The notes beneath the pieces were generated by a model, which was not told where the DNA came from, did no database searches, and saw nothing but the letters and a program-made list of their open reading frames with translations. A stretch of 64,000 nucleotides of DNA, from NCBI GenBank assembly GCA_030549495.1, contig JAUIRK010000994.1, positions 186,001 through 250,000 of the forward strand, given 5' to 3'. Positions 25,599 to 37,139 of the stretch are shown one piece after another (the stretch's first letter is position 1; each line of letters begins with the position of its first letter). Source of the DNA: Nectonema munidae. Lineage: Eukaryota; Nematomorpha; Nectonematoida; Nectonematidae. A program made the translations under genes and the position numbers.

Positions 25599-26846
25599 TA
25601 GGGCGAATAAAGTCAATAAAGTCAATTTTTTATTTTGTTTTTTAGTTTGTTAGAAACAATTATTTATTATATATTTACTTAATTTTCGATTATTTTTAAA
25701 AAATTTTAAGGTCAATAAAGTAAATTTTTTTTCTTTTAAAAGTCAATAATTTTTTTTATGTCAAATTTTTTACAAACCTTTTTGCTCAAGTGTTTCTCCA
25801 ATTATTACAAGATGGGCAAGCTGGCTGAACGCTGCTTCTTACTACTGCGATCACTTACCAAAAATAAAAGAAATTGTAAATTTTTTTGAATGCAAAAATG
25901 GAATTTTGGTTAAAAAAGAGAAAGCATCAGTTGTTTAAAATTACACAAACAACTGCTTAACATAAAAGAAAACCATATTCAGTTAGGGCAGTTTGTTGAG
26001 TCAACTTCTTTTGGCATAAAAGATGCAGAAAGACTTTTTTACTCTATAAAGAACGATATTAAAGATATAGAATTGAAAAAGCTAAACATTTCTCCCAGTA
26101 CTTATGCAGAGTTACAAAATTGTCAAACTACAACTTGTCATGTAGAAAGATCATTTTCGATGTTAAAAAAGCTTCTAGCAAAAGATAGAAATTTTTCTTC
26201 TAATATATTTAATTATTTCCTTGTGTATTTCAATTCTTCTAAATAAAAAAGCTTTAAATAATTTTTAAGTGAATTTTTTAACAAATAAAGTCAATATTTT
26301 GAAGTATAAGGGTCAATAACTTTGAAGTTTTTAAGTTAAATTTTGTTCTTTTTATTATTTATAGAAGAAAAAGAGGCCTTAAATGATTTAAAAAGCACTA
26401 AAAATCAGGATTGCGATGGCTGAGCCGCTGAATTTTTCTACGTAAAACCGGAGCCATAAAAATTTAAATAGGCCTCCACTAACTGGCTCCGCATGATTCA
26501 ACCACTCACATTTCAAAGACCTTTTTTTAGATGAAAGCTAGCGCAAATGTTAATTTCAAGTAAAACACGCATATATTCTCTAATCCTAACTGTTTTCTTG
26601 GTTATTTTTTATTAAATTTTTTAAAAATATACACTTAACTATAGGAGCGTGTTGGAACTCACACCGGAGCTAAAAAACATAACCCCGGAGCCAGAAATTT
26701 TTTTTCGTGACTCCGAAACTCTGTTAAAGAGGCTATCAGGCTTCAGTTTTTTTGCAAGTTAAAAAAACTTTTTTTTTGAAAAAGTCAATTTTTTTTACAA
26801 AAAGTCAATATTTTTTGAGTTATTAGGTCAATTTTTGTTCGCCCTA
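25599..26846 (+). mobile_element. hAT-B1, short hAT element inside hAT-A
   Basis: The ends TAGGGCGAA and TTCGCCCTA are perfect inverted repeats, flanked by the 8-bp duplication GTGATGAG (25591-25598, 26847-26854). Subterminal stretches carry many copies of AGTCAAT/AAAGTCAATA. A transposase remnant is left near 26085-26245 (TTTCHVERSFSMLKKLL, a hAT dimerisation box). 26400-26720 contains repeated CCGGAGCCA words that may be a further insertion. It is non-autonomous. Confidence 0.9.
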
Positions 26847-27609
26847 GTGATGAGTCTAAAGCATTTTGTAAAAGATGCAAGTGTGAAATAAGAGCAAAAC
26901 ATCAAGATTTAAAGCAGCACTACAAGATATTCCACTTCAAGCTAAGACTTTAGCGTTATTTGTGAAGAAATCATCTGAAGTATGGTTTAGAAGGTAATAT
27001 TGCATTGTACATGTGTTGTCAGTCTTCTATTAGTACTTGTGAACATTTAGTAGATTTGCTAAAGAATAAAGTATGTGATAGTAAGATGATAACCGATTTG
27101 AAAATGCACAGAACTAAGTGTACCAAAATAATAACAAATATTTTGTTTCCACATTTTGACTCAAATTTACTAAAAGATATAGGACAGCGTAAATTAAGTT
27201 TGCTAATTGATGAATCTAACGATATTAGTGTACTGAAGTTACTTGGTCTGTCCATAATTTATTACAGTAATATCGAAAAAAAAGTTATATCTTGGCTTGA
27301 TAGAAATTGAAGAATGTCGTGCTGAGCATATTGTCACTGCAATTAAAGCAGTTCTATGGTCGAAAAATCTTGATATATCGAAGCTTGTTGGTTTGGGAAC
27401 AGACAACGCAAATGTGATGGTTGGTGTTAACAATGGACTATATGCCAAACTAAAAGCTGAAGTTCCCTCACTTATACTCCTTAAATGTGCTTGCCATTCC
27501 ATAAACCTCGCTACTTCTCATGCTTCGGACAAAACATTACTTAGAAATTTGAGCTACATGATTTCAGATACTCACAAGTGGTTTGAGTATTCTGCAATAA
27601 GATCAATAA

Positions 27610-30041
27610 CACTGGTCAACAAATTTTTATTTTTTTTCTTTGGCAGACCATCTAGGAGTGTTTTCTGGGGTTTTGAAGGTCGCTGATTACGAATATAACA
27701 TTGGTTTTGTCTGATTGGCTCTAGTTTAGAAGATACTGATAGCCTCAAATAAGCCTAAACTGCTAAAATTCTCCCTGAAATACTTCAATATAGAAGCAGT
27801 AAATAATAATATCAGAAAATACATAATAATTATTATGTATGTAGTGTTTTTAAAACAGTATTTAAGAATTTTCTTTTTAATTCTTTTCCTTTTTTATTCC
27901 AGAGTTGAAAATGAGTTCCAGAGAGAAAATGAGTTCTTCTAAAAGACGTTGTAGATATGAACCGGATGTCTTTTGTTACATCTGTGGACAGTATATGATG
28001 GCACAACAAAAGAGGAATATTACAGACTTTGTCAAGAGGGCGTACAAAGCATACTTCGATATGAAACTAGGTGACCAAGATAAGTCTTGGGCCCCACATA
28101 TGGTGTGCAAAACCTGTGTAGAAAGTCTCCGCGGTTGGACCAATGGTAAGCTGAAGTTGAAGTTTGCTGTACCAATGGTGTGGAGAGAGCCCAAGAATCA
28201 TTTTGATGACTGCTACTTCTGTATCAATGATATGACGGGGTTTAACAAGCACAAGAAAGCAAATTGGCAGTATCCGAGCCTGGATTCTGCTATCCGTCCT
28301 GTTGCGCACTCTGAGGATCTACCTGTGCCTGTTTTCACCAGTCTGCCTGAAATCGATGAAACCGAAGAGATTCCAGCTGATCTTTCAATATCAAGTGGTG
28401 ATAGCTGTAGTGACTATGAAGAACCCTCAAATGGCCCTCAGCTTTTCAATCAATCTGAACTTAATGACCTAGTGCGAGACCTTTGTTTGTCGAAGGAGCA
28501 GTCTGAAGTTCTTGCATCACGACTCCAAGAGAAAAACATTCTTGATTCTGGCACAAAAGTAACATACTATAGGACAAGGGAAGGCAGCTTGCTTCGTTTC
28601 TTTTCTAAAGAAGATGACCTGGTCTTTTGTAATGACGTTTCTGCACTTCTTAACTGCATGGGGATCTCGTCATATGACCCAGCAGATTGGCGTCTCTTTA
28701 TAGATAGCTCGAAATCAAGTCTAAAAGTTGTACTTTTGCATAATGGCAATAAGTTTGCTCCTGTACCAATTGGCCATTCTACCAAGATGAAAGAAGAGTA
28801 TGATGGTATCCAATTTGTTCTTGAAAAACTAAATTACAACACTCATAAATGGCTGATTTGTGTGGACTTGAAAATGGTGAATTTTCTGCTTGGTCAGCAA
28901 AGTGGGTACACAAAGTATCCCTGCTTTCTTTGTTTGTGGGATAGCAGAGCAAGAAACCAGCACTGGAGAAGGGAGAACTGGCCAGAACGAGAAAGTCTCG
29001 AAGTCGGCACAGCCAACGTCATCAATCAGCCTTTGGTACCCAGGGATAGAATCATCTTCCCTTAATTGCACATAAAACTAGGGCTCATGAAGCAGTTTGT
29101 TAAGGCGTTGAACAAAGATGGGGATTGCTTCAAGTACATATGCAGGCAATTTCCAGGTCTTTCCATCGAAAAAGCTAAAGGTGGCATCTTCGATAGACCT
29201 CAGATTCGAACGCTCATGAGGGATTCTGACTTCACTAATCATATGAACAGGGTTGAGTTAAATGCTTGGGTGTCCTTCACAGATGTAGTGACAAACTTTT
29301 TGGGAAATCACAAAGCTGATAATTACAAGCAATTGGTCCGTAAGATGCTTACTGCATACGAAAAACTAGGGGCAAATGTGAGCATTAAAGTTCATTTCTT
29401 GTTTAGCCACCTCGACAGATTTCCTGGTAATCTTGGTGATTACAGTGAGGAGCAAGGAGAGAGATTCCATCAAGACATCAAAACAATGGAAGAGAGGTAT
29501 CAAGGCAAATGGGATGAGCACATGATGGCAGACTAGTGCTGGAACCTTTTGAGAGACTGTCCGAAAGTTGCTCACAAGCGAAAATCGTATAAACGTCAAT
29601 TTCACTTTTGTGAATAAAATATTGTTTTGTGTGTTCATTGTAACTAAGAATCTAGTGTATAATAAATGCTTTGCATTAAAATTCAGTAAATTTTTAGCAA
29701 ATTTTTTGTATATTCTCGAAATCTATGAAAAGTGTTCAGTTATTATAGGATAAATGAAATGATGTTATATCTAACTTAACTTGTTAGATTGAGATTTTAC
29801 ACTGTCTTTGTGGTTTTAGATTATCATAAAAATCAATATCTGACATTTTTGCACTATTTAGCCGTTTTTTGTACGTTTAGTTATGGTCGCGAATGGGTGA
29901 TTTCAGACGAACGACCCCCCTGTGATATCTCCAAAACTAGAGCCAACTTGAAAAAACAAATGTCAGATTCGGATTCAGCGCCCTTGAAAACCCCAGAAAC
30001 CAGTCTCACTTTGCCTGCCAAAAATATTGTGTTGACCAGTG
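27610..30041 (+). mobile_element. X1: 2.4 kb TIR transposon of unassigned superfamily
   Basis: Left end CACTGGTCAACA and right end TGTTGACCAGTG are inverted repeats; similarity extends inward for about 80 bp (shared words TGGCAG, TTTCTGGGGTTTT and CGCTGA). The 3-bp TAA flanks both sides (27607-27609, 30042-30044). Removing it and one TAA rejoins the hAT-A transposase frame. CACTG ends with a 3-bp duplication resemble CACTA-type elements, but TAA targets are also used by others, so the assignment is open. It encodes the protein described next. Confidence 0.82.
27911..29617 (+). pseudogene. X1 transposase-like protein, single exon with two internal stops
   Basis: The ATG at 27911 follows an acceptor-like TTTTTATTCCAG. 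The N-terminus has paired cysteines (CYICGQY, then CKTC) and a later CYFC, probably a zinc-binding module. A DDE-like core can be suggested: WRLFIDSS (about residue 264), CVDLK (about 318) and GERFHQD (about 516), with a CFLCLWDSR zinc-like insert after the second acid. The conserved LHIKLGLMKQFVKAL follows. I recall this as a widespread 'uncharacterised' invertebrate protein. The frame is interrupted by TAA at 29063 and TAG at 29534 but is otherwise continuous, so the loss is recent. Which residues are catalytic is inference. Confidence 0.72.
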
Positions 30042-31184
30042 TAATGATTCTGACCTATTAAAAATTCAAAAAGAGTGTCAAACTAGATAGCTTAGTATAC
30101 AATTAGGGGTTGAAAGAATTTTCGATCAGTAGATAGAGCTTAAATCACATTTGATATAACCCGTCAGAACGAAAAAAGATATGCTTCTGAAATACTTTAT
30201 CAAATGTACGCTGATGATACAAACTTTCTTTATTTTCTCTTTTTGTCTCCTATTCTCATAGAAGTTCGCAAAGTTAACAAACTTTTTGAAACAAAATGTA
30301 TTGAAAAGTTGAACTTTAAATGACTTGTTGTTGTTAATCCAATCTATTGGAAAAGGGTTAATCTTACCAACTTCGTAAATTGACGTTATTGAATTGGATA
30401 TTTCTAATCATTTAGATCCTTTACCCTATTTAGGGTACACTTTTGAAATGAAATGAAATCAAAAAACTTGCTCAATACTACTCAGGAAAAACAGATAAGA
30501 ACGCGAGGTCGTTTTTTTGTTTGAATTATTCCTTCAATTAAAACAGAGGCTTCCAGATAATATCAGTGTATTGAAAAATATATCTCACTTTCCTGTGAAT
30601 CACATGCTTCAACCTGTGAAAGATGTGTTGCTAAAATATATAGGTAGGTAAGAATCAGCATGACATTTCCAAAATTGAATATCAATTGAATAAGATTACG
30701 TTTGTTGGTTGGAAAAATAAAACGAACACAAAAATGTTCTGGAAAGAAGTGGGAGAATAGAAAGACGCTTCTGGCTCCAATCCTTTTGCTGAATTTCATA
30801 ACTGTGCTATATCCGTTTTGATTTTACCACATTCAAATGCTGAAATTGAAAGAGTGTCTAGCGTGATGAACAATGTTAAATGTAAGAAAAGAAACGCAAT
30901 GTGTCTGCAACTATTGAATGCAATTTCGACTGTTAAATTTGGTCTAATAAGGTTGAATAAATGTTGCTCTAATTATGTACTACCTGCTAATGTTATAAAA
31001 ATTATTGGAACATTAGCAGCATACAAAACTCCGGATTTTCTGGCTGATACTTACAAAAATCATATAAGTGAAGAAGAAAGTATTGAAGAAATATTTAATT
31101 TTCTAGAATAAATTTTTTTAACTGGTGTAATTTTTAAGTTTTTGTTTTTTAGATTATTTTAATTGAAAATAGTTGGCAGCACTG

Positions 31185-31628
31185 ATTCATATCCTAAATA
31201 AAATTAAGATTAAGATGATTCTTTGTTTTTCTCTGTTACTAATCAAACTTGGTAACATTTCGTTGCTAAAAATTTTAAAATTTAATTTTAGGCAACAATG
31301 CATTTCAGTACAGAGTAAACTAATTCATTTGATATGAATCAGGCTAGTTGACAATTAGTGAGATGAGAGGCTGAGAAATATCTAGCTCATAATCAATATT
31401 ACACGGGATAGTTGGGTTTCGAATAATCTACTATCGGATAAATGAGGTCTGAGTGTATTACCCCAATGAGTCCTCTAATACAACCCTTTCCATATGGCCT
31501 TTAGAAGACAAAGACATGTTTAACCTTCGAACACCAAATATAAAACCGGTTCAACCAAAAATTCATCTCCCTAAAGATTTACAAGAGATCATTTTTAGTC
31601 ATGATATAAATCTTTCATTTGGTTAGAG
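31185..31628. other. Spacer with a short coding-like stretch
   Basis: The first part continues the repeat that hAT-A entered. 31449-31625 is an open frame without an ATG at its start, of non-repetitive composition (LRTPNIKPVQPKIHLPKDL), which stops in the target duplication of the next hAT. I recognise no family. Confidence 0.35.
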
Positions 31629-33899
31629 CAGGGGTCTCCAAACTACGGCCCGCGGGCCAAATCAGGCCCGCAACGCATTTTTATCCGGCCCTTCAAACGC
31701 ATCCTAAATTCATATTGTAGATTTTAAATCAGAAATTAGAAAATTATTTTTGCTTGCTCTCAACTGTATCCAATAATTAAAATCGCGTCATATTAATTAC
31801 TAATATTACATTAATACTAATTTTCCTAAATATTGCATTTATTTTACTGATCCTTTAATATTTATATAGGTTTTTTAATACTTAATATTTAAATATTTTT
31901 TTAGCTATTTAGAATAAATATTTCTTATAATTTTAAAGATGGCTTCTAAAAAAAGAAAAGTTGATAAAGAATGTCGTGTCTTCAACAAAAGCTGGGAAGA
32001 AAAGTATTTTTCCAAATAAGTAATGACCAAAAAGCCATTTGCTTAATATGCCATGAAACTATTGCAGTCTTAAAAGAATACAATGTCCGTCGTCATTACG
32101 AGACAAAACATTTTTCTACACACTCAGAACTCCATGGAAAACAACGTACAGACACAACTGAATTATTGAAATCTAAACTACAATTGCAAAGAAACTTTTT
32201 CACAAAGAAGCTTCATGAAAATGAATCTATTACTCGAGTAAGTTATACAATAACTAAAAAATTAGCTGAGCGTGGGAAGCCATTTACTGATGGTATCCTT
32301 ATAAAGGAGTGTATGATGGGGACAGTAAAAGTCTTGTGTCCAGAAAGAACAAATTTGTTTTCAAATATTAGTCTTTCTGCGAGTTCAATCATGCGGAGAA
32401 CCGAAGAGCTGGCCGAAAACATAGAATTACAACTACGTAAAAAAGCCAAAAAATTTTGTGGTTTTCAGTGGCAATTGATGAATCTGTTGATCTTTCTAGC
32501 ACGTCTCAGCTTCTTATATATCTTCGTGGTGTAAGTCAAGATTTCCAAATAAGTGAAGAATTGGCTTCAGTGTTTAGTGTGCATGGAACAACAACGGGAA
32601 AAGATCTTTTTATTCAAGTAGAAAATTTTTTGCAACAATATGATCTCAAATGGAATCAGCTTCGTTGCGTCACAGTTGACGGTGGCCCGAATATGGCAGG
32701 AATAAAAAAGGGTCTGGTAGGCCTCATTCAAGCTAAAATGGAAGATCTTCACTGTCCAAGGGCTCTTTTCATTCACTGCATTATACACCAGCAAGCACTC
32801 TGCGCAAAGCAATTAGATATATCTTGTGTGCTCAATCCAGTCACAAAAGCTGTCAATTATATTAGAGGACACGCTCACATTCACAGGCAGTTTCAAGCTT
32901 TTCTTGAAGAACTTGATTCTGAATATGATGATATAAGTTACTACACAGCAGTAAGATGGCTCAGTTGTGGAAAACTATTATCTCGTTTTCTTAAACTTAA
33001 AAAAGAAATAATAATATTTTTAAGTGAAAAAAACAAATTGAATAGACAATTTTTAGATCCTTCTTGGATATCAAAGTTGTCATTTTTGGTTGACATCACA
33101 AAACACATGAATGATTTAAATTTAAAATTGCAGAAACAAGGAAATCTCATATGTGATTTATACAAAATTATTACAGTCTTTCGAACAAAATTGACATTGT
33201 TTATAAGTCAATTTCAAAACGGAAACTACTCTCATTTTGAAAATTTTCAAGAGTTTCTCGCTGAAAATACAGAACAAGTAGATCTCGAATTTCACAAAGA
33301 CGTACTCACTAAGTTACATAAAAACTTCACAAATCGATTTTCTGATCTTGATAAAATAAGAAATGACATTATCTTGTTTGAAAATCCTTTTGAATGTACC
33401 GTTGATGACATGCCAGCACACCTACAACTTGAATTAATCGATTTACAAGCTTCTACTTTGCTAAAAGCAAAACATAGAGAAGGTTTATTTGAATTCTACA
33501 AATATTTACCTGATGATGAGTTTTTCAATCTAAAAAAATTTGCGTTAGGTATGGCTACAGTTTTTGCAACAACGTATAAATGTGAGCAAACTTTTTCAAA
33601 AATGAAGTACATAAAGTCAACGCATCGAACAAGACTGACAGACAACCACTTAAAAGCAATTCTTATTCTTGGATGTACTAAATTTGAGGCTGACATTAGT
33701 TCCACTTTAAGAACTAAACAGCAGTTTCATAAATCCCATTAATTTTCTACCATATTATTTTTTGTTATATTATTTTGTGTCTTTATAAATCAATTGATTT
33801 GTTGTTTTAAGCATAAATTCATGAAAAAATGTTTAGGCCCGCGAATATTAATTATCTGGATCTATGTGGCCCTATAGAGAAAAACTTTGATGACCCCTG
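31629..33899 (+). mobile_element. hAT element, nearly whole, GTF2IRD2-like transposase
   Basis: The left end is CAGGGGTCTCCAAACTACGG; the right end read inward is CAGGGGTCATCAAAG. GGTTAGAG lies on both sides (31621-31628, 33900-33907), a perfect 8-bp hAT duplication. 2271 bp, filled by one transposase. A GC-rich GGCCCGCGGGCC palindrome sits near the left end, as in many related hAT families. Perfect flanks and few coding breaks make this the youngest-looking autonomous-type element here. Confidence 0.93.
31939..33742 (+). pseudogene. hAT transposase, about 600 codons, two frameshifts
   Basis: Begins ATG at 31939 (MASKKRKVDKECRVF) with a BED-like finger (CLICHETIAVLKEYNVRRHY). The catalytic core includes FSVAIDESVD (first acid), TVDGGPNMAG (second acid), FIHCIIHQQALCAKQL, and RWLSCGKLL. 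The C-terminus is a dimerisation domain, TYKCEQTFSKMKYIKS then RTRLTDNHLKAIL. The frame shifts once near 31995 and again near 32450; otherwise the line is open to the stop at 33742. It is closely like the GTF2IRD2/ZBED-type hAT proteins of animals. It probably lost activity recently. Confidence 0.88.
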
Positions 33900-36117
33900 G
33901 GTTAGAGTATAGAATATCTAATAGACTGTGACCATCCGTTTTAATAACTGGTAAATGGCAATAACGAGGGATAAAAACTTAATTATATTTGATGAGTATT
34001 GATCTATCATATATGAATGATTTTGTTCCATTGTTGACCTTGAAAAAATGTTCACAAACTTTCTAAAAAATTTCGACATGGCGGTCTCTCAATAATTTTT
34101 TAATAGCTATTTCTCATTAAAAAAAATCAACATATAAACTACAGTACTAAAAAAATTGATACAGTTGTTAATTCAAAAATTATCTCAATAATCCAATTAA
34201 TGTCAATGGGATGGATTCATCCGCTTTGTGTCTAAACCAGTTTGTCTAAGTTCGACTCTGTTTTGCCAAATGCAACTCTCATATCATTACTCACTTCCCA
34301 TTTTCGAAAAATCGATATGGGATATTTAACAAAAAAGATGTTTTGCACCTACTCAATAATTAATGAAATCAATAAACTCTTATTGAATTAGGAAGTCTTC
34401 TGAGGCCAGAATACTAATCGAGTTTATAAACTGGTTTTTGATAAATTGATAGTATTTTTCAAATATTTGTAAAAGAGGAAAATAAAGAGAAATTTCTTGG
34501 CTAAGATATGATACACGGTGTATTATGGCCTCCAGTACATTTTTATTAATGAAGATCTTATTTTCATCGTTATGTTGGAAAATCTAGCAATTTTCCTTGT
34601 CTAAGAATGCCAGAATTCCAGCTTCATTTCAAAAACTGTCAATTTTTTATGATAATGAAGTACTGTAATTTGTTTTCTTGCAGCACAAGGGTAAACAATT
34701 CATAGATTTAAATATGTTCACTAAAAATGTGCAGCATCCATCGTTTCAAGCTGAATTTCAAAAAGTTGAAAATCGAATTCCGAATCAATAAAACAACCTC
34801 GGATATGTCATCAGCAGAGCGAGTAAGTCAATAAAGTCAACTTTTATTTCCGTTTAGCAAGAACTCTTTGAAGAAGATCTTTACTTGTTTAGTCTAAAAA
34901 AATTTGAACTAATTTCAAATTTTTAAGTCAATCAAAGTCAATTTTTCGAGTTTAGGTCAATAAAGTCAATTTTTATATTTAACACTTTTTGATTCAATGT
35001 GCCTAAAATTGTTATAAGCGATACATACAAGATTTCTTCTTTATATCAACACTTCCACAATAGTTGGGCTTTTTTTCATCTAATAAAAGGTTTTACTGTA
35101 AAGTTTGCCTGACTGAGGTTAAACATGAAGAAGTTTTTGTAAGACAAATTTTTTTTGTTGACAAAAGCGGTGACATACGATATATTCGCTGCAGAAGTTA
35201 TGGAATTTTATCGCCAAACTTTTTATCATTGCATGTTTTTCACATCTTTTACACAAGTTTACCTTAAAAGTTAAGTTATCCTGCAAAATTGTAGATTCAC
35301 AATGTAACATAAAAAAAAATTTTTTGTTTGACTTAATATTTTTATTGTTTATTACTAAAAACTTCACTCTGATTTCAAATCTGTGCTTGTTTTTTCTGTA
35401 ACATCGATGGTTCAGAAGTTACAAGGTATTTCTCTTAACATATTTTTATCACAATTTTTGTTTTATTTTTAAGATAATATTATATTATAATATTGCCAAT
35501 TTTTTACTACAAATTAAAAATGGCTACACGGATGTGTAAAAATAACCCTAATTCTTTTTGCTATGTCTGCGGATACTATATTGGGCAAAAAACAGTTTCT
35601 TATAAAATAGAGAAAGGATCAAAATATTCGATAGCATACAATTTATATTTTGGTATCCCGATTGGTGACCAGGATAAAAGTTGGGCTCCTCATTTTATTT
35701 GTGGAAGCTGTCGTTCAACATTGGAGGCATGGCTGAGAGATAGTTTTTTTGTTTTAAATTGTCATACTTTAGTAAAAACTCAGAATCTAAAATCTAAGAG
35801 AAAGATCAATGCATTTTGCTATTCCACAAATTTGGAGAGAACAAAAAAATCATACCACTGATTGTTATTTTTGTATAGTCAACATATCTAAATTCAGAAA
35901 AATCAAAGGAAAATCTAAAAAACTTGACTATCCTAATATTGCTTCATCAATTGCTCCAGTACCTCATAATGTAAACTTGCCAGTTCCTTCCCCTCCAGAA
36001 AAGGTAATTGTTAAAATTTAAAATATTTTGTTATGCTGAATTCTTTGTATACTAACTTTTGTAGGAAGGTTATCTGGATGAAGTAGAATCTGTGAATAAT
36101 AATGAAATTTTATATTC

Positions 36118-36120
36118 TGT

Positions 36121-36150
<30 letters not shown>
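36118..36150. repeat. (GAT)n repeat inside X2
   Basis: About ten GAT units, read as poly-Asp in the X2 frame. Confidence 0.9.
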
Positions 36151-36151
<1 letters not shown>

Positions 36152-37139
36152 ACAAAATCTCCTCATTTTCCAAATTAAAGTGAGCTAAATGATTTAATTA
36201 AAGACTTAAACTTATCTAAAGAGGGAGCTCAGCTGCTAACGTCCAGGCTCAAATAGTGGAATCTTCTAGGAGAGAGATGCAGAATAGGGGTGCAAAATAC
36301 AGACATATGGAATATTCTAAATTTTATGATGTTGAAGATGGCTTATGTTTTTGTAAAGATATCAAGGGCCTTTTCAGTGCGATAGGAATTGAACATGTTT
36401 CATCAGAATGGAGGCTCTTCATCGACAGTTCTGTTAAAAGTTTAAAGGCAGTTTTGCTTCACAATGGAAACTTGTTGCCATCAGTTCCAGTTGGTCATTC
36501 TACGCATATGAAAGAAGACTATGCCAATGTTAAAAATTTGCTCAGCAAAATAAAGTATGAAAATTTTAATGATGTATGTGGAGATTTCAAAATGCTAGGC
36601 TTTCTATTGGGAATGCAACAAGGTTATACAAAGTTTTCCTGCTACCTATGTTTATGGGATAGTAGAGATGATAAAAATCATTATTTGAAAAAAAAAACAT
36701 GGACACAAAAAATTGGCCTTGAACCTGGTAGTCAAAACGTCATTAATCTACCCCTAATTGACCCAAAAAAAGTGTTGCTTCCTCCACTACACATAAAGTT
36801 GGGACTTATTAAACAGTTTGTGAAAGCACTAGAATATGACACTAATGCTTTTCAGCAAATCCGACTTTTATTTCCTAAGCTTTCTGAAGCAAAGCTAAAA
36901 AAAATGGAATTTTTACGGGCCCTGATGTTAGGAAACTTCTAAATTCTGAAGAATTTGAAAATAGCCTTAACCCTATTAGTGCTAAAAAATTTTTTAGCTT
37001 GGCTAAAAAATTAATTGTAGAAAATTGGCTGAATCATATCCCTTCAAATTTTGTGACTTTTCCTAAAATCGCTAGCTGCATCTTTTGAAATCATTTTCAT
37101 GGTAGTTAAATGACCTCTTCATGTCCAAAACTGTCAATC

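Larger units (their letters stand above)
25504..31111 (+). pseudogene. hAT-A transposase, split by two insertions and decayed
   Basis: Coding blocks: 25512-25598 (KYQQKFRRKWLLDPQFKDW), continuing at 26855 with a finger (FCKRCKCEIRAKH); then 27005-27609 (LLIDESNDIS, GLGTDNANVMVG, KCACHSINLA); then about 30170-30310 (YQMYADDTNFLYFLFLSPIL); then 30818-31111, the dimerisation domain (LPHSNAEIERVSSVMNNVK). The blocks match one family of arthropod hAT proteins in the right order. The insertion at 25599 falls between codons of the same frame, as does the one at 27610. Independent frame shifts and stops (for example just after the first ATG and around 26950) show it was also decaying on its own. Confidence 0.82.
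25117..31184 (+). mobile_element. hAT-A element carrying two nested transposons
   Basis: The left end is CAGTGCTGCCAA and the right end is its inverted repeat, TTGGCAGCACTG. Flanks ATTCATAC (25107-25114) and ATTCATAT (31185-31192) look like an 8-bp hAT duplication with one change and two extra bases (TG) on the left. Removing the insertions at 25599-26846 and 27610-30041 leaves about 2.4 kb, a normal hAT size. The target is a repeat whose uninterrupted relative is at 49115-49230: both read CCTGTCAATTCATA before the site and TCCTAAATAAAA after it. Confidence 0.85.
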
